From Piezodorus guildinii (lineage: Eukaryota; Arthropoda; Insecta; Hemiptera; Pentatomidae), in contig CM041293.1 of NCBI GenBank assembly GCA_023052935.1, positions 55,292,725 through 55,356,724 on the forward strand: a DNA stretch of 64,000 nt. Reading direction: 5' to 3'. The translations under genes were made by a program, and so were the position numbers. Positions 11,726 to 24,343 of the stretch are shown in pieces; position 1 is the stretch's first letter; each line of letters begins with the position of its first letter. The notes below the pieces were generated by a model. It was given only the letters and a program-made list of their open reading frames with translations, searched no databases and was not told the origin of the DNA.

Positions 11726-11904
11726 AAATCGTATTATATTTATATATTATTTGAGTTAATTGATTATAAAATCTTAATTTTAAATATCAAATCGATGTTG
11801 AGTAAAAAGTGAACCATATTCATTTATGACCTTAACAATAAAATATACTTTAAAAAATAAATAATTAATATTAACCAAAATACATAATAGTAATAGGATA
11901 ATTT

Positions 11905-12145
11905 AAAAATTGAATCTTTCCTTAAAAAGTCTATTTGTATTACGAGTTTGGCAGCAGTCCTTAGGATTGTTTTTTATGACACTTGTAAGAAACATACCCA
12001 AAAATGACTGTGCTAATTACAAATAAGTATGTCATTCAATAATAAAACACAAATGTGAAAGGATATATAGAACATGTGAAATAGATTTTATGGAATATTA
12101 TTTGTTGCATAAGGAACATGAATTAATAACTTGAATTGATGTTTT
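11905..12145. repeat. Diverged direct repeat, unit 1 (partner at 12655-12880)
   Basis: Landmarks shared in the same order with 12655-12880 are CAGTCCTTAGGAT, TAGTAAGAAACATAC-like, AAATATGTCAT-like, ATGGAATATYATYTGTTGC and AATTAATAACTTGAATTGRT. The copies differ by many substitutions and indels. No coding potential is seen; origin unknown. Confidence 0.5.
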
Positions 12146-12384
12146 TCATTTTTATGACGCATAAATAAACTATAAAACACCTTTTATTGCTTCTTTACTC
12201 ATTACCTTCTTATCATACATTAGTAATATCTACATTTTTATTACACAGCCTGAAGAACCTTTTCACAGATTTAAAAAACCGTAAGCGCATAATCAGTAAA
12301 TAATTAGTTATCAATAAATTTAAAATTAAATCATTCTTTCTGATAATTAATTTATATTGAGGATGTATAGTCGACTGTAGAAAC

Positions 12385-12648
12385 TATTATAGGTGGAATA
12401 ATCAGGAATCAGTTATTTTTTGAAAATTTATAATTTTGCCAACGTTTTGGCCTCAATCTCGTGAGCCATCATCAGGGCATAACTGAGCCATGTCCAAGCA
12501 TAAACTGTTATGCTTTTTTTGCAGTTTATGCTTAGACATAGCTCAGTTATGCCCTAATCATGGCTCAGGAGCTTGATCCTAAATCGTTGGCAAAAGTAAA
12601 AATATTCAATAAATGACTGATTCCTGATTATTCCACCAATGATAATTG
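12385..12648. repeat. Inverted pair of decayed Penelope-type ends
   Basis: The left half (12385-12505, minus orientation) and right half (about 12525-12648, plus orientation) are inverted copies that share CATAACTGAGC/GCTCAGTTATG at the centre and GGTGGAATAATCAGGAATCA at the outer ends. Each carries a damaged hammerhead-like core: the left keeps TCATCAG (CUGAUGA on the minus strand), while the GAAAC box has become AAAAC; the right has CTAATCA and TAAATC. The head-to-head arrangement mirrors the large Penelope pair at 58.5-62.6 kb in miniature. Confidence 0.5.
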
Positions 12649-12654
12649 ATTTAT

Positions 12655-12880
12655 AAAACCAGTTTTATAACAGTCCTTAGGATAGTTACAATATACTTTC
12701 AAGGTCATCAAATTAGTAAGAAACATACAAAAGAAAAGACAGCTATATTCTAATAAATATGTCATACCATTATAAAACCCTAGTACATTTAATAAAACAT
12801 ATATCTAAAAACATAATGATGGAATATCATCTGTTGCCGAAGGAAGATAAATTAATAACTTGAATTGGTATTTTTCAATA
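12655..12880. repeat. Diverged direct repeat, unit 2
   Basis: Partner of 11905-12145 (shared landmarks are given there). It directly follows the inverted Penelope-type ends, which suggests that those ends inserted between the two units or within one of them. Confidence 0.45.
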
Positions 12881-15600
12881 TCAGTTTATTAATAATTTTG
12901 ATCCATATATTTCTTCACTCAATAACTTCAGACGTTTTGGAACCCTGTCAGCTTTTTAATATTGTACTGTATTGTAATAGAAGTTGACAAGGCTGGTATT
13001 GTCTAAGGTATGTATATGTTGATGAGGTTAATGGAATCCTGAAGATGTTAAATATGGATCAAAATTATTAATAGACCAATTACAAAATATAAATGTTTTC
13101 CTTTTGTTTTTTAAAATATTTTTTAAATGCAATAAATATTGTTGTTGTAATCACGAGTATATGATCTTAATATGAATTAACGTTAAATACAATTATTCTG
13201 ATAATGAGAAATTATCGATCTGACATAAATAATTACTGGTTTAAACCTTACATGGTTTACATATTAAAGGAGAACGTGAGGTTACTATAGATAGTAAGAA
13301 ATAATATTTAAAAATTTGCTTTATAATCCTTAGCTTTGTGAGTTTTAGAGATGGAAGTTTATTTATATACATATATTTTTTCATATCCGCCACAGATGTT
13401 GGCAACATATCGTATATAACATATAATGTGCTGAAAATCAAAAATTTTTCTTTGTTTTTTAGACAGAACATTTTCATAATAATGTTGGGCAAATTCAAGC
13501 TAAATTCCTGGCTACTATCAGGATATTATAAGGATAAATTTTGAAGCTAAGATAGAAATTTACAATTATCCTTGTGGAGAGTTGTTAGTAATATCATAAT
13601 CAAGTAATATAACCATTTAAGCATCAAATTTTGAAGGAAAAAAAAAAAATCTACTATAGCTAATCAATTTAACTCTTAAAGCTAATATTAAAGGATTGAA
13701 GAATAAGATAAAATAAAAATAGAATTTTTATTCTGGGACAGGGTCCCTTAAAAACAATTGATATGTACTATTGAGTTATGCAATGTGTCTGGTAGCAAGC
13801 AAAAAGGAAATCTTAAGATTAAATTTAATTTGGAGAAATTTTATTTTAAAAATCAAGATTCAAATAATTTTTTTTTTTAACCTAGTTTTTTATTCTGGCA
13901 TATTTGTCTCAATAATAACCAACTACTACAATAATAGCAATCATTCGGACCATATTCATGCAATCTTTAAAGGAAAACTAGTGGAGTTCAATTACATAAA
14001 ATAGAAAATACAATAATAAAGAACAAAATATATTCAAAGTTAACAAGTATATAAATTTCTTAGACATATCGATATACAATATTTACTATTAGCCATGGAA
14101 ACCTTGGTCTTCTTCGCCCCCTATTAGTGGAGGGAAAATCCAAACTCAACGAATCCCAGAGCTTGTTTTTTAGGGAGAACGTTCTCATAAAAAGTTTAGG
14201 GATATTTAAGGCCACTATTAGGATATTAACAAGATAACTTTTGAAGCTAAAATAAAAATTTATAATTATGATGAATACTTACGAAGAGTTGTTTGTGATA
14301 TCATAAGAAGCTAATAGAAATCACTTAAGCTTCAAACTTTGAAGAGAAGACCTAAACCTAATGGATTTAACTGCTATAACTATTTTCCTATAAACTTGTA
14401 ACACCAAATTTAAGTTGAGAAATTTTAATAAAAACAATCATGAATTTTAGGAAAGAAAAAAAAAATAGATTGATGGTAATGGATTTAATAATGTAAATGT
14501 TTTTAAAATATTTACATACGTATTGAAATATATCATTGGAGTTTCTCGAGACTCAGTCAATCATTATAAAATTTTATTTTTGCAATTTAATTAGAGATAT
14601 ATTTTGTCTTATAGATTTTTCACTTACATTTTTACTCAATAATATCTTAAAATGTGTAAATGTTTTTTATTTAAAATAACTTTAATTTGGTTTTCTCATT
14701 TATCCCAATGATTAACTATGCAGTTATGGACTTCAAGCTTTTTAATATTTGAGACAATCTTTCATTTATAAAATTTTGTTTATATCATGTACATGATGTT
14801 AGTGTTTTAAGTTTAAAACCACATTTCAGGGTTTTTCCTGACCCTTTACAAATGTTTCTTACATCCCATTATGTTCTACTTATTATAAAATAATCCATTT
14901 TAGTTAATTTTAAATTCCTGTTATTTAGTAGTTTCATTAGATGTTGCATAGTTGAGAACATTCTTTAGAATTATCAAGAAATAATTACAAGTAAATCCAT
15001 GTTTTGCTGATAGTACTGAATTAATTTTATTTACATATGTTTAGGGATTCATTTTCTTTTAATAACATTGGTATATAAACATTTAGAACAATGAAATATA
15101 TCGTAAAATAATTAATTAGATTTGGAAACTGAAGATTTAAAGTATTCAAATCAATTCTTCTTAATAACATACGTTACGTACAGTTTTATTTTCTAAGAGC
15201 AATCCTCCCATTTACGATTAAGGCAATGGCTTTTGAATTATTTTATAAATATTACTAGTGAGCCTTCCTCTGCTTTGCACCAGTGAAATTCAATGTTTTT
15301 CATTTAGGTTTCAAAAAACACTGATTGGCCGATTTAGAGTTTATTGCTTTGCGATGTAGTCCAACTTAACAAAAATTGCAATTTGCAAGTGTATATTCCA
15401 TGTACTATTCCTTATAATATTTAATCTTTGGTACAAATGAAGAATTTTCTTCAATAAATTAAAATTGGTTTAGTTTAATGGTTTGCTATTGTTAAGTGAA
15501 ACAAACATAGATACTAGTTTGTCTATGATTTACAAATTTAACAGCTTTCAGTGACTTGATATGTCATTGTCAAAATTTTTTCATTATTGATTATTATCAT
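12881..15600. other. AT-rich noncoding stretch with one diverged direct repeat
   Basis: No convincing gene is seen. About 170 bp at 13468-13640 recurs in diverged form at 14180-14350. Shared landmarks are GGATATTA, TTTTGAAGCTAARATARAAATTTA, a GAGTTGTT block and AAGCWTCAAA-TTTTGAAG. The longest open frames (60-85 codons) have compositions expected of random AT-rich DNA. Confidence 0.4.
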
Positions 15601-15660
15601 GATTCTATGTACAATGGTAACTGATTACATAACATTACAAAATAACAAAATTTTTTGTAG

Positions 15661-15735
15661 AAGTGGAGCCAGATAGGAATTAGTCCTGAAGCCAGATCCA
15701 TGGTTGACTACCTCAATGAACATACATCTAGATGA
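15661..15735 (+). other. Candidate terminal coding exon (weak)
   Basis: A pyrimidine-rich acceptor ending TTTTTTGTAG precedes a 24-codon frame that ends in TGA at 15733-15735. The frame has a protein-like composition (GISPEARSMVDYLNEHTSR near its end) unlike the surrounding AT-rich background. No upstream partner exon was found, and short frames like this can occur by chance. Splicing is not shown. Confidence 0.25.
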
Positions 15736-15930
15736 TATTGTTAAAATTTTATTTCTGCCATACTTATTACAAAAATTCATTTCTTGCGGTCTTAAAACTC
15801 TTACTAAGCAGCTAATTAATTTGATGAAGTCACCTAGTACATCCAATTGCCTAGACCATTGAACATACCATTTGTTTATAACTAATTTTTATGTCTCAAG
15901 AATGACGAAAATTCATTTTTTGCAGTTTAG

Positions 15931-16077
15931 AAACTCTTTCTAATGGCTGCCAGAAGAGCAAACGTCCAGCAAAACCACGTGGAGGCTGGCAGGCCACACA
16001 TTCAGGTGGCCCTTAGTGTGATCATTTCTGTGCAAATTGACTTAAAAATAAGACTAGATAGAGTTAATGCAGTGTAA
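15931..16077 (+). other. Second candidate exon or short ORF in a GC-richer patch
   Basis: Behind an acceptor-like TTTTTTGCAG/TTTAG at 15916-15930 lies a 48-codon open frame ending in TAA (16075-16077). An alternative frame from 15926 is open for about 29 codons to a TAG. Both frames cover the same GC-richer patch (AAACCACGTGGAGGCTGGC), so at most one is coding. Function not recognised. Confidence 0.2.
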
Positions 16078-17255
16078 TTATGAGATTATACGATTTTGTT
16101 AATTTATATTAAGTTTTATTAATTTTTTTTTTTTAATATAAAATACCTAGATATTGTTATTTCTTCTGCTATCAGTGAAGGAATATATAAAGGAAAATAT
16201 TTAAGGCGATAATAAAAGATTAATTTGTCAAAAGAAAACCGTACAAAAGAAAAAAAAAAGTGATAAAATCGTATGATAAGGCTGTTTGAGGACTCAAAAG
16301 TCTTGAAATTGAGAAGATGCCAAAATTTTAATGCTGTTTCACTTTTTAAAATAAAATAAATTTAATTTATGTCTTTATCATGAATTATTAGCTGGTTAGA
16401 AAAAATAAACAAAGCTCTTTGTAGTTCTAGCATTGGTAGTAGAAAATTGTAGGTATTATTATCTAATATATTTATGTTATTGAAGGTAAGGATATTAGTT
16501 TTTATTTAACTTTCCTACTTTCTAATTTATCTATATAATAAATAAATAAAACTTATCGATGATATTTAATGAGACCTTATTAACAAGTTAAAAAATTCAC
16601 CAACAACCCAACTGTCAACAGTTTGGGAGGAAAATTAAATTCCATCAAAATTAAAATCCATTAAAAATCCATGGTTTTCATCACAAATCCTTAATCTATC
16701 TAGATAAGGAAGCTGCTTTATCTAATAAAAAATACTTATAAATCTGAGGTTTCCTACTTACCCATTCTATTTGTATGAAATAAGAGATAAAATTTATTAG
16801 TACTTAATACAACTATTTTTGCCGAATATTGATAGAAATATTAAAATTTTATTTTCTGCATTTTTTCATTTGGTACCACTTATTTTTCGGTTCGTGGACA
16901 TCAAGTAGATGATATTTTTGAGTTTTCCTGATTAAAACCATGGATAACAGCAAAAATCTTAAAATTTGATTTTCCTCCTTAAAGGTCATCTTGAATCGGA
17001 CTATTGGTCATATTAACCCCTTTTTTTTCTCTTGAGGTCTAGTATCCGCTCGTACAATATGACAAAAAATTTATTCGACACCCTTTATTACAAACTGTTT
17101 ACTTTTACTGCATTAATCATTTCTATGAATGTCAACACTTCTATTAGATACTCTTTCTATAGACTATGGTTATTTACCTCTGTAATATTTAGCTGCTTGG
17201 TAATAATTCGGTCTTTACAATGATATCAACGTGTGACTTTCGTATATTTATATGT
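16078..17255. other. AT-rich noncoding stretch
   Basis: I see no gene, tRNA or resolvable transposon here. It contains A/T runs and a polyadenylation-like AATAAA cluster near 16340-16360, which could serve an upstream transcript but is common by chance in such sequence. Confidence 0.4.
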
Positions 17256-17366
17256 TACGAGTTTAAGCTCGGCCAGCATTGGGACCAGACTGCCAAAAAC
17301 ATCAATCAAATCTGGAGCGATGGCAACATTGATGAGTACACTGTTCAACAGTTGAGCATCCTCCAT
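17256..17366 (+). pseudogene. mariner transposase N-terminal fragment
   Basis: One open frame reads YEFKLG, then TAKNINQIWSDGNIDEYTVQ. This matches the pattern of the first helix-turn-helix of mariner transposases (F-K-x-G, then A-x-x-I-N-x-x-F-G-x-G-T, then T-V-Q-x-W). The segment is about 37 codons and nothing recognisable follows, so it is a short relic distinct from the Tc1-like copies elsewhere in the window. Confidence 0.5.
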
Positions 17367-20300
17367 TTTTTTTTATGACCAATTTAATTTTCTTCTTATT
17401 TCCTTCAAACGAAACCCATAAAATCTTATTTACATCTATTTTAAATTAATTTGATTTTAAAATTGAATAAAATAGTACTTAGTGTTAATGTCTTATCAGC
17501 ATTTAGTCTCAATGGTTGTGTTGATAAAACAAAACTAATGTAAGGAGAGAGGGTAACGATATAATATATTAATATATTTTCAAATTTTTTTCCTATTTAA
17601 CGAAGGAATTATTCTGTTTTCCCCTGTATTCTTGGTTGGTTTAATATTAAAATTTCCCTAATTTTCGTGAATTAAAATTTACACAAGTTTATAATAATTA
17701 TATGTTTTTGTTTGTAATAAAAAATGAGGAGGAACCTGTGGCTGTGGCTATCTAGCAAGCTAGTCTACCTCGCCAAAGGTTTTGTGTTTCCCAGTCCTAG
17801 AAGTACTTTTTCAATCTTGTAATTAAAAGGGGAATCTCTCACAACCTCCCCTCGGGGATGTGAGACTCGTTAGCCAACTAATGCCACTCAGAAAATAGAC
17901 ATAGAGAATGATGATCATACAGTGTAGGGGATGGGGCAGTATCAAAATATTAACTATTATCCTTCTTCCCTAGAAGAGACACTGATTCAAAGGGATTAAT
18001 AACTATAATTATCAATTAATGAAAAATTAAAATAATAATAATAAAAGAATTCGGAAATTATTGTCGCTGTGGCGATGTATATTGTAGGTCGGGCCCACTT
18101 GAGTTGGCTTTACTGTCTCAACATTAAAAGTAAACACATTGCACTGTGTACTAATTTAAGAATGTAGAGAGGTCTTGCTAGGGCAAAGACTGAGCGAGGA
18201 GAGTCGAGTGTGAATAGGACGCTATCAACCATAAGTTTTTTTAAAATAACTGAATTATTACTGTTCTAATGCTATATTTAATGTTCAAAATTAAATGTAT
18301 TTTATTCTGTGAATTTCAGATTTAAACAAAATTAAATCCAACATTAAAATGAGTAACAATTAAACTATAATAAATTAATTTTAAGTCTAGTCTGGCTTGA
18401 ACATACCGAATAAAATATCATCGAAAATTGGTGTGGAATCATACAAAAGCATACTGTGCGGCCTAGGCCAAGGCCTGTCGTGGTGATCGAAAGAAAAAAA
18501 TATTATAACAATGAGAATCGTTGTGGAATTAGTCTTTTAAGTTTTGACTGCCAAATTGTTGTGTTCTTTCATCGAGAATGGTGATTTTAACTTAGAATAA
18601 AAAATAATTAAAAACAACCTGATTAGTCTTACTTTCCAGGCATATCTCCTTCAAAATTGACCTGTGTTTCCCATTCTCTCTCGACATTTTATACCTCTTG
18701 TTAAGATTGCATCTACTTGTATTGAATATTGAAGTATAGGTGCATTGCGTACGATTCGTTTTTTTTTTTAAAGGATAGATTGTTCTGTGTTTTATTTTAA
18801 GAAAAATTATCAAAATTGTAATTATGGTGTGTTCGGTTTTTGTATAAGATAGACTACTATTAAATTAATACTCAATAATTAAATAATGAGCTTTTTGCCC
18901 TCAATTTAGGAAAACAATATTCACCACATTGAGTTGTTAGGATTGATATTTGTTTTTGTGTGATTATATTTTGAAGTGCACTGCCACTTGATCCAGTTAT
19001 TCATAAATGCATTTGTCTGTTCCTACTTGATGAAGGGTCAAAATTAACACTGTGTTGAACAACTAGAAAGATGATTACTACAAAGATGTTTTATTGTGTT
19101 TGTAGACTTTTTTCCAAGTATACTATAAAGCTGAGTTAATGCTTCCTGTTGTGTTGCTAGCACGTTTCTAGTCTTCATCTGCAGTACTCCTTAACCACCA
19201 TGTCTTAGTCATGTTCATAGAAGAACCAAGAGATGGAAATGATTGAGGATTGTTTTTCTCAATGAAAAGCGTTTCTAAACTAAATGAAATTAAAATGTTT
19301 ATAACTTATATAATATTAATCACTTTTTTTCGCAAACTGGGTTCAGTAAAAATGTTTAAATACTTGATATTAATAGTTGATCATTAAAAGTTTTTGGAAG
19401 ATTCTCTTGGTGATGATCAGTACAAACAAATAATTAAATAGGTCAACTATTAAATTGTTTCTTTATACTGATGTTAATAGCCCTATGGACTAATTTCTTC
19501 CAGTAAAAATGTTTAAAAATTATTTTTAATTGTTAGACTGAAAAATGAATCTTCATTTTTTTTTTTTTGTCTTGAGGTTGAAACAACCACTAATATAATT
19601 TTAATGATTAACCTGAACAGATGACTTAAATTTTTTACTGTACTATGTATCTCTGCAATATCTGATTTTTATTGATAATGGTCTTCACGTGAGTGTATGA
19701 AGGATTTAGAAATTTTCAATGCTTATACCAGAAACTTCATTATCTTTTAACGAATAATTTCATGTATGACATCATTATCTGGTCTTACACCCTAAGTATG
19801 TTTTCTATCTGAAAAATACTTAATTATTTCATGCACCCATATAAACACTGTAGTGTACTGCGATTGCAAGGAACCATCATACGGTATGATATATAACACT
19901 GCTACTTCTAGGTTTGTCCCATAGAAGTAACAACATTAACAATATATAAAATGTTGCAATTATGATGTTTTAAGTATTTTATAATTATAATATAAATAAT
20001 TGTTTGGAAAAATAATTTTTATTCAGAAATTTTACATTACACTTTGTCCCTTTGTGGACAATAATAATGCTGCTTTTGTATACCACATTCGTTACAATAT
20101 TTACATAAGAAAATGTAAATTAAAATTACAAATAAAATAAATATGAAGTTAACAAATAATTGGACATCTTGAACACAATTATCATCATCAGTAACACAAC
20201 AATCCAGTTAATGAGTCAGGACCTCCTCCAGAAGCCTCCCTATACTGGGCAGCTACAGTCCAATTATGTATTCTAAGAAGAATTCTGGAATCACTCGCGA

Positions 20301-21044
20301 CTCCCTCTCCACTGCAGTTTGAGTCTTCTGAAGCCTCTTGATCCATTGAGCACAATTATACCTACATAAAATATTTACAAGATGGTGGAGGAACCTCAGA
20401 CTGGGCTTGTCATCCTACTTTTGGAGGAAAAAGCTGAGTCCTTGGGATCCCAGCACCTCTATCTCTGCCACACCACTGGTAATGGGCCATTGGAAAGCTG
20501 AGTGAATATCAATAATCTATATAAATAAATAAAATAGTTGATCTTTCTAGTCTATTCTATACTGTTCTACCCACGATTTCAGCCCACATCCCTCTATTGA
20601 ACCTCAGTAATAAGAGGTAGATAGAAATACTAATATATTGTCTCAATGTTGTTGCATGTTTTTGTTTTATTATTTTAATAAATCAATTTGATTTTAAAGA
20701 TATATATGGAAGTAAACTGTAAAACTACTGAATTCCATTTTTAATAAAGTCCAAAATAGGTATGGTAATTGTTTGTTATCTGGTGTAACACTAAATGATT
20801 CTAAAATATTATATTATTAATGAATATTCTATGAAAATATTGATTGCGTCACCTGGCTATTCTCATAACTTCACTTTTTCATCCTTTGGTGCACCGTCGA
20901 TTATTTGACCATTATTTCTTGTTTGTCTATATTTTTTACAGCATATCTACTTTTTTTAAATGAAGCTGAATGGGAAGCTGTGCATCCTTACAAGTGTTTT
21001 ACTTTTGTTTATGTCTTATGATTTGTATTTCATTACTCTAACGC

Positions 21045-21080
<36 letters not shown>

Positions 21081-21150
21081 TTGTTTATGACCCCTTAAAT
21101 TGTTTATTCTCTTATATTTTACTTTTATTTTTAGAATTATTAATTATTAA
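17367..21150. other. Long stretch without recognisable genes
   Basis: Mostly AT-rich unique-looking sequence. Two GC-richer patches stand out: 17730-17960 (with CCTCCCCTCGGGGATGTGAG) and 20200-20500 (with GGATCCCAGCACCTC). They resemble old repeat material, but I could not find a reading frame, TSD or second copy for either. A poly-T run of about 27 lies at 21050-21079. Confidence 0.35.
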
Positions 21151-21170
21151 TTAGTTTAAGACAATTTGTG

Positions 21171-21424
21171 AGCTGATTGCATCGCGGAGTCTCAAATGGG
21201 CGAGTAAAGTTGTTGGGCTCGATGACGAGCGGATTCCGAGAAAGTTGGTATTTGCTGATCTGACTGGTAGGCGTCCGAAAGATAGACCGAAGCGGAGATG
21301 GGAGGATTGCGTTAAGGCTGATCTCGGGAGCTTGGGCTTGAATGGTGAGCATTGGACGAGTCTGTGTAGGCGGAATTTGGTGGTATCGGCATCGAACCTT
21401 CGGGTTCGCTAAGCCTATTATTAT
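21171..21424 (+). mobile_element. 254-bp 3' fragment of the RTE-like LINE with perfect TSD
   Basis: The sequence is nearly identical to the last 254 bp of the LINE at 9251-11538 (C-terminal tail coding region through the TAAGCCTATTATTATT tail). A perfect TSD, TAAGACAATTTGTG, lies at 21157-21170 and again at 21425-21438. It is a classic severely 5'-truncated target-primed insertion. The high identity to the 10-kb copy indicates that the family was active fairly recently. Confidence 0.9.
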
Positions 21425-21789
21425 TAAGACAATTTGTGTACAGTAAATTAGACAACAATTTCGCTATTTTGAATAAGTTAGCAACACTTGTTTTATTTAA
21501 TGATTTTAAGTTATAACTTAAATTTTGACCTTTTTATTTATCTATAGACTGTATTAATATGAAATTAATTGTTATAGGAACTTAATCAATAAAGAATTCA
21601 GTTCAATAATTTATGTATTGCTCATTTTTAACAATTATTCAATCTTAATATTTTTTAATATTTCTATTCTCGATCCATTGCTCATTTTAATTTTCCACAA
21701 CTTTAATTATTTTTTAATCTTATTTTAATTTTTTTAAGTAATTATCTTATTTAAGATATCTTTTATACAAGTTACTTAGTATATATAAA

Positions 21790-22010
21790 GTTGGAGCATA
21801 GCGGCATCTCAAATGGGAACAGAGTTGTTGAGAACGTCTTTATAAAAAATTAACACGCCCTCAATTGATAGGTGGGAGTCCAAGAGGTAGGCTCAGGCAT
21901 AGATGGGAGTTTTGTGTTGTCTTATCTCAGGCTTTTAATTTGGATGGCAGTCATTGGATTAAGTTGTACAGGCAAGGAATTATCAATTAAAATTAAGTTA
22001 TCATTAATAA
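21790..22010 (+). pseudogene. Decayed LINE C-terminal relic
   Basis: Broken frames resemble the tail of the RTE-like LINE family: a GGCATCTCAAATGGG block, GGTGGGAGTCCAAGAGGTAG, GATGGGAGTTTTG, and an end comparable to the C-terminal region at 11300-11500. It carries many substitutions and stops, so it is an older copy than 21171-21424. Confidence 0.45.
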
Positions 22011-22079
22011 ATCTTAAAACTCACGGAGCAAGCTACTATAAGGTCTGTGACTGAATTTTTCTATATTAAAGTCTGGTTT

Positions 22080-22914
22080 TAATCGTTCTACACTTTTTTT
22101 AATAATTTAACCATTCATTGAGAAAGGATCCCTAGTTTCGGCTAGTGAGTTATATATGTATTTTTTTTATTCATTAATTTATTGAAATTTACAACTGTAT
22201 TAGTAAGTACATCAAGTAAATTGGCTCATAATATAGATAATATACCTGAAAAGACATGAAGAGAATATGCCCATTGGCAAAACTCCACTAGGTAATCTAC
22301 ACTAGAAGGTCTCGAGGCCATCTTCTTTTCTGACACCTAGGAGGATTGTCAGGAATGGAAGAGGAAGCAAGGATTGAAACTTGTGGGTTAATGTGGGAGC
22401 GGAGTTTGTCATGGAAGGAATGATAGTAAGGTATATTTATGATGTGTTTAAATGATCTTAAATTGTGTTAATTCTCTATTAAATATTTTTATTGAAAACC
22501 CTAGGACCAATTGCCCCACAGCTGGAATAAGAGAATCAATAATTATCCTGCCCCTGGGTTTGGATAATTGGAGTGCCCTACGATAGTTAAAGATTAATTT
22601 TTTTTTTTTTAAAGAGCTTAATTATCAAACATACAATGAAAAAAAAATTAATAAATCAAATCACTACTTAGCGAACTTCGCTATAACAGACTGCAAATGT
22701 ATTTTTTATAAAGTATTCAAATACTTAATTCTGAATAGAAATAAATGGCCATTGTAAAAGAAAGAAAAAAAAGGATATTTAATAGGAAGGTTAAAGATGT
22801 GTTAAGACAGAGGTATTGTTTTTATCATGTTAGTATTAATTGATTTATTTTTATTTGGTTTTCTATATTTTTTTTTTTCTTAATATACATCTTAAATCTT
22901 CATTCATAGGCTCG
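22080..22914. other. Noncoding stretch
   Basis: No gene seen. A GC-richer patch at 22250-22420 (GGTCTCGAGGCCATC, GGAGGATTGTCAGGAATGG) and another near 22500-22580 look like old repeat material without a visible family or TSD. Confidence 0.35.
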
Positions 22915-23246
22915 CTTGCCTTATGATAACAGGGCCAAGACTACTCCAACTGCTGCGATGGAGACAATGCTGAAATCATGCCTCTAAACTTGGAGGTGGA
23001 AGCGCAAGCACTAAGAACTATCTATCGCTTTGCAAAATTAGGTAAGTGTTCCAATAAGTTTACCTACCAAGGTCATTGTAAATTACTTCGTGGGCTCGAT
23101 GAAAACAACATCATGGCTATGCCTTCGGACTTATAAATCCGGAAGTTTATCAGTGCCAGTTACAGTGTAAGTATTGATAAATCAAGGAAACACATACCTA
23201 ATCATGGTATAAATTGCTACACTGATGGCTCACTAATAGATAGTGG
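22915..23246 (+). pseudogene. RNase H-bearing LINE fragment, 5' part (split by nested LINE)
   Basis: Reading frames with shifts give TTPTAAMETML, then a PLNLEVEAQALRTIYR block typical of the region between RT and RNase H in R1/Jockey-type LINEs, then CYTDGSL, the start of an RNase H domain with its first catalytic Asp. The domain is cut at LIDSG and resumes at 28051 (SGSGAGIW) after the nested LINE. Confidence 0.7.
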
Positions 23247-23622
23247 GAGTCGGCTGTAGACCGTGGTGTGGTGTAAATCGAGCTCACGTTTGTGTGTGTT
23301 TTTTAGTGGTTAAATCAAGCCCAATTGTGTTAAAATTTGTCTCAATTGTGTATTTTGGTGTAAACTTCTAATTTGGATTAAAAAAAAGAAGTTTCTGTGC
23401 ATTGTTTGGTCTAACTTTTGATCTATTAAAACAGCAGAAAGTAGAGGACTGGGAACAGGAAAATTACCTGTCTAGGCACGTTGAATACGTCACCGGTGAG
23501 TGGAACTTATAATAATTTATAACTCATCTCAGGTGCTTTAGTTTTGTGGGATTGCTGAGTTAGAACCTTCAGAGGATAAAACATTAATTCATAGTGAACA
23601 TATTATAATAAACCAATATAAA

Positions 23623-24149
23623 ATGCAAAAAGAACCAGAATCTGTCACGCTCCAATCAATATTAATGGAAATTCGAAATAACAATAACGAAACTAAAATA
23701 ATCAAAGAATCTATGGAAAAAATTTACTCTTGCCTAGAAAATATTACTTCTGAACTAAAAGATGCAAAAAACAAAGCAGAGGAACTTGAAAAAGAAAATC
23801 ATCAGTTAAAAGAAAGATTAAAACATCTAGAGAGAATGGAAAGGAAAAATAATATAATAATGCTTAATGTACCTGAAAAGAAGAATCCAGTGTCGAAAAT
23901 GTGGTAGATGTTGTAAAATCGGTTTTTTCAAGTGTTGAGGTCAAATCAACAAACGATTCAATCAATAACTGTTACAGACTCGGGAAGAAAATAAATGAAA
24001 ATTCCAGACCAGTCCTAATTTCCCTAAATAGTTACTTATTAAAACAAGAAATTATGAATAAGAAAGAAGTATTTAGAGAAAATAACATTATTGTAAAACA
24101 TGATAGAACAATTGAAGTAAGGAAAGAGGGGAAGCGCATACTTACTTAA
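23623..24149 (+). pseudogene. LINE ORF1: coiled coil plus RRM-like domain, frameshifted
   Basis: The first 94 residues (23623-23907) are a heptad-rich coiled coil (KAEELEKENHQLKERLKHLE) and end with NNIIMLNVPEK. The frame then shifts and 23901-24149 continues with an RRM-like segment, NCYRLGKK then RPVLISLNSYLLKQEIM, and a basic tail. This coiled-coil/RRM architecture is that of type-II LINE ORF1 proteins, which trimerise and bind the element RNA. A frameshift near 23900 and a stop at 24147-24149 break it. Confidence 0.65.
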
Positions 24150-24343
24150 AAATATTATGCAATTTAGATCCTTCTGTTACATATAAGAGACATTTTTTTA
24201 AAGTTAAGGAAAATAGATATCACATTTCGGAGATTGAAGAACTTTTAGCGAGTCTTGGCGAAGGGAGGCTTCCGTTTAATTCATCACCAACTAAAGAAAA
24301 TAAACGAAAAAAAATAGAAGACAAATTTGAACAGTTCGATTTC

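Noticed and set aside
18440..18500. Palindromic patch CGGCCTAGGCCAAGGCCTG
   Set aside because: Short GC-rich inverted sequence with no partner features; no further meaning visible.
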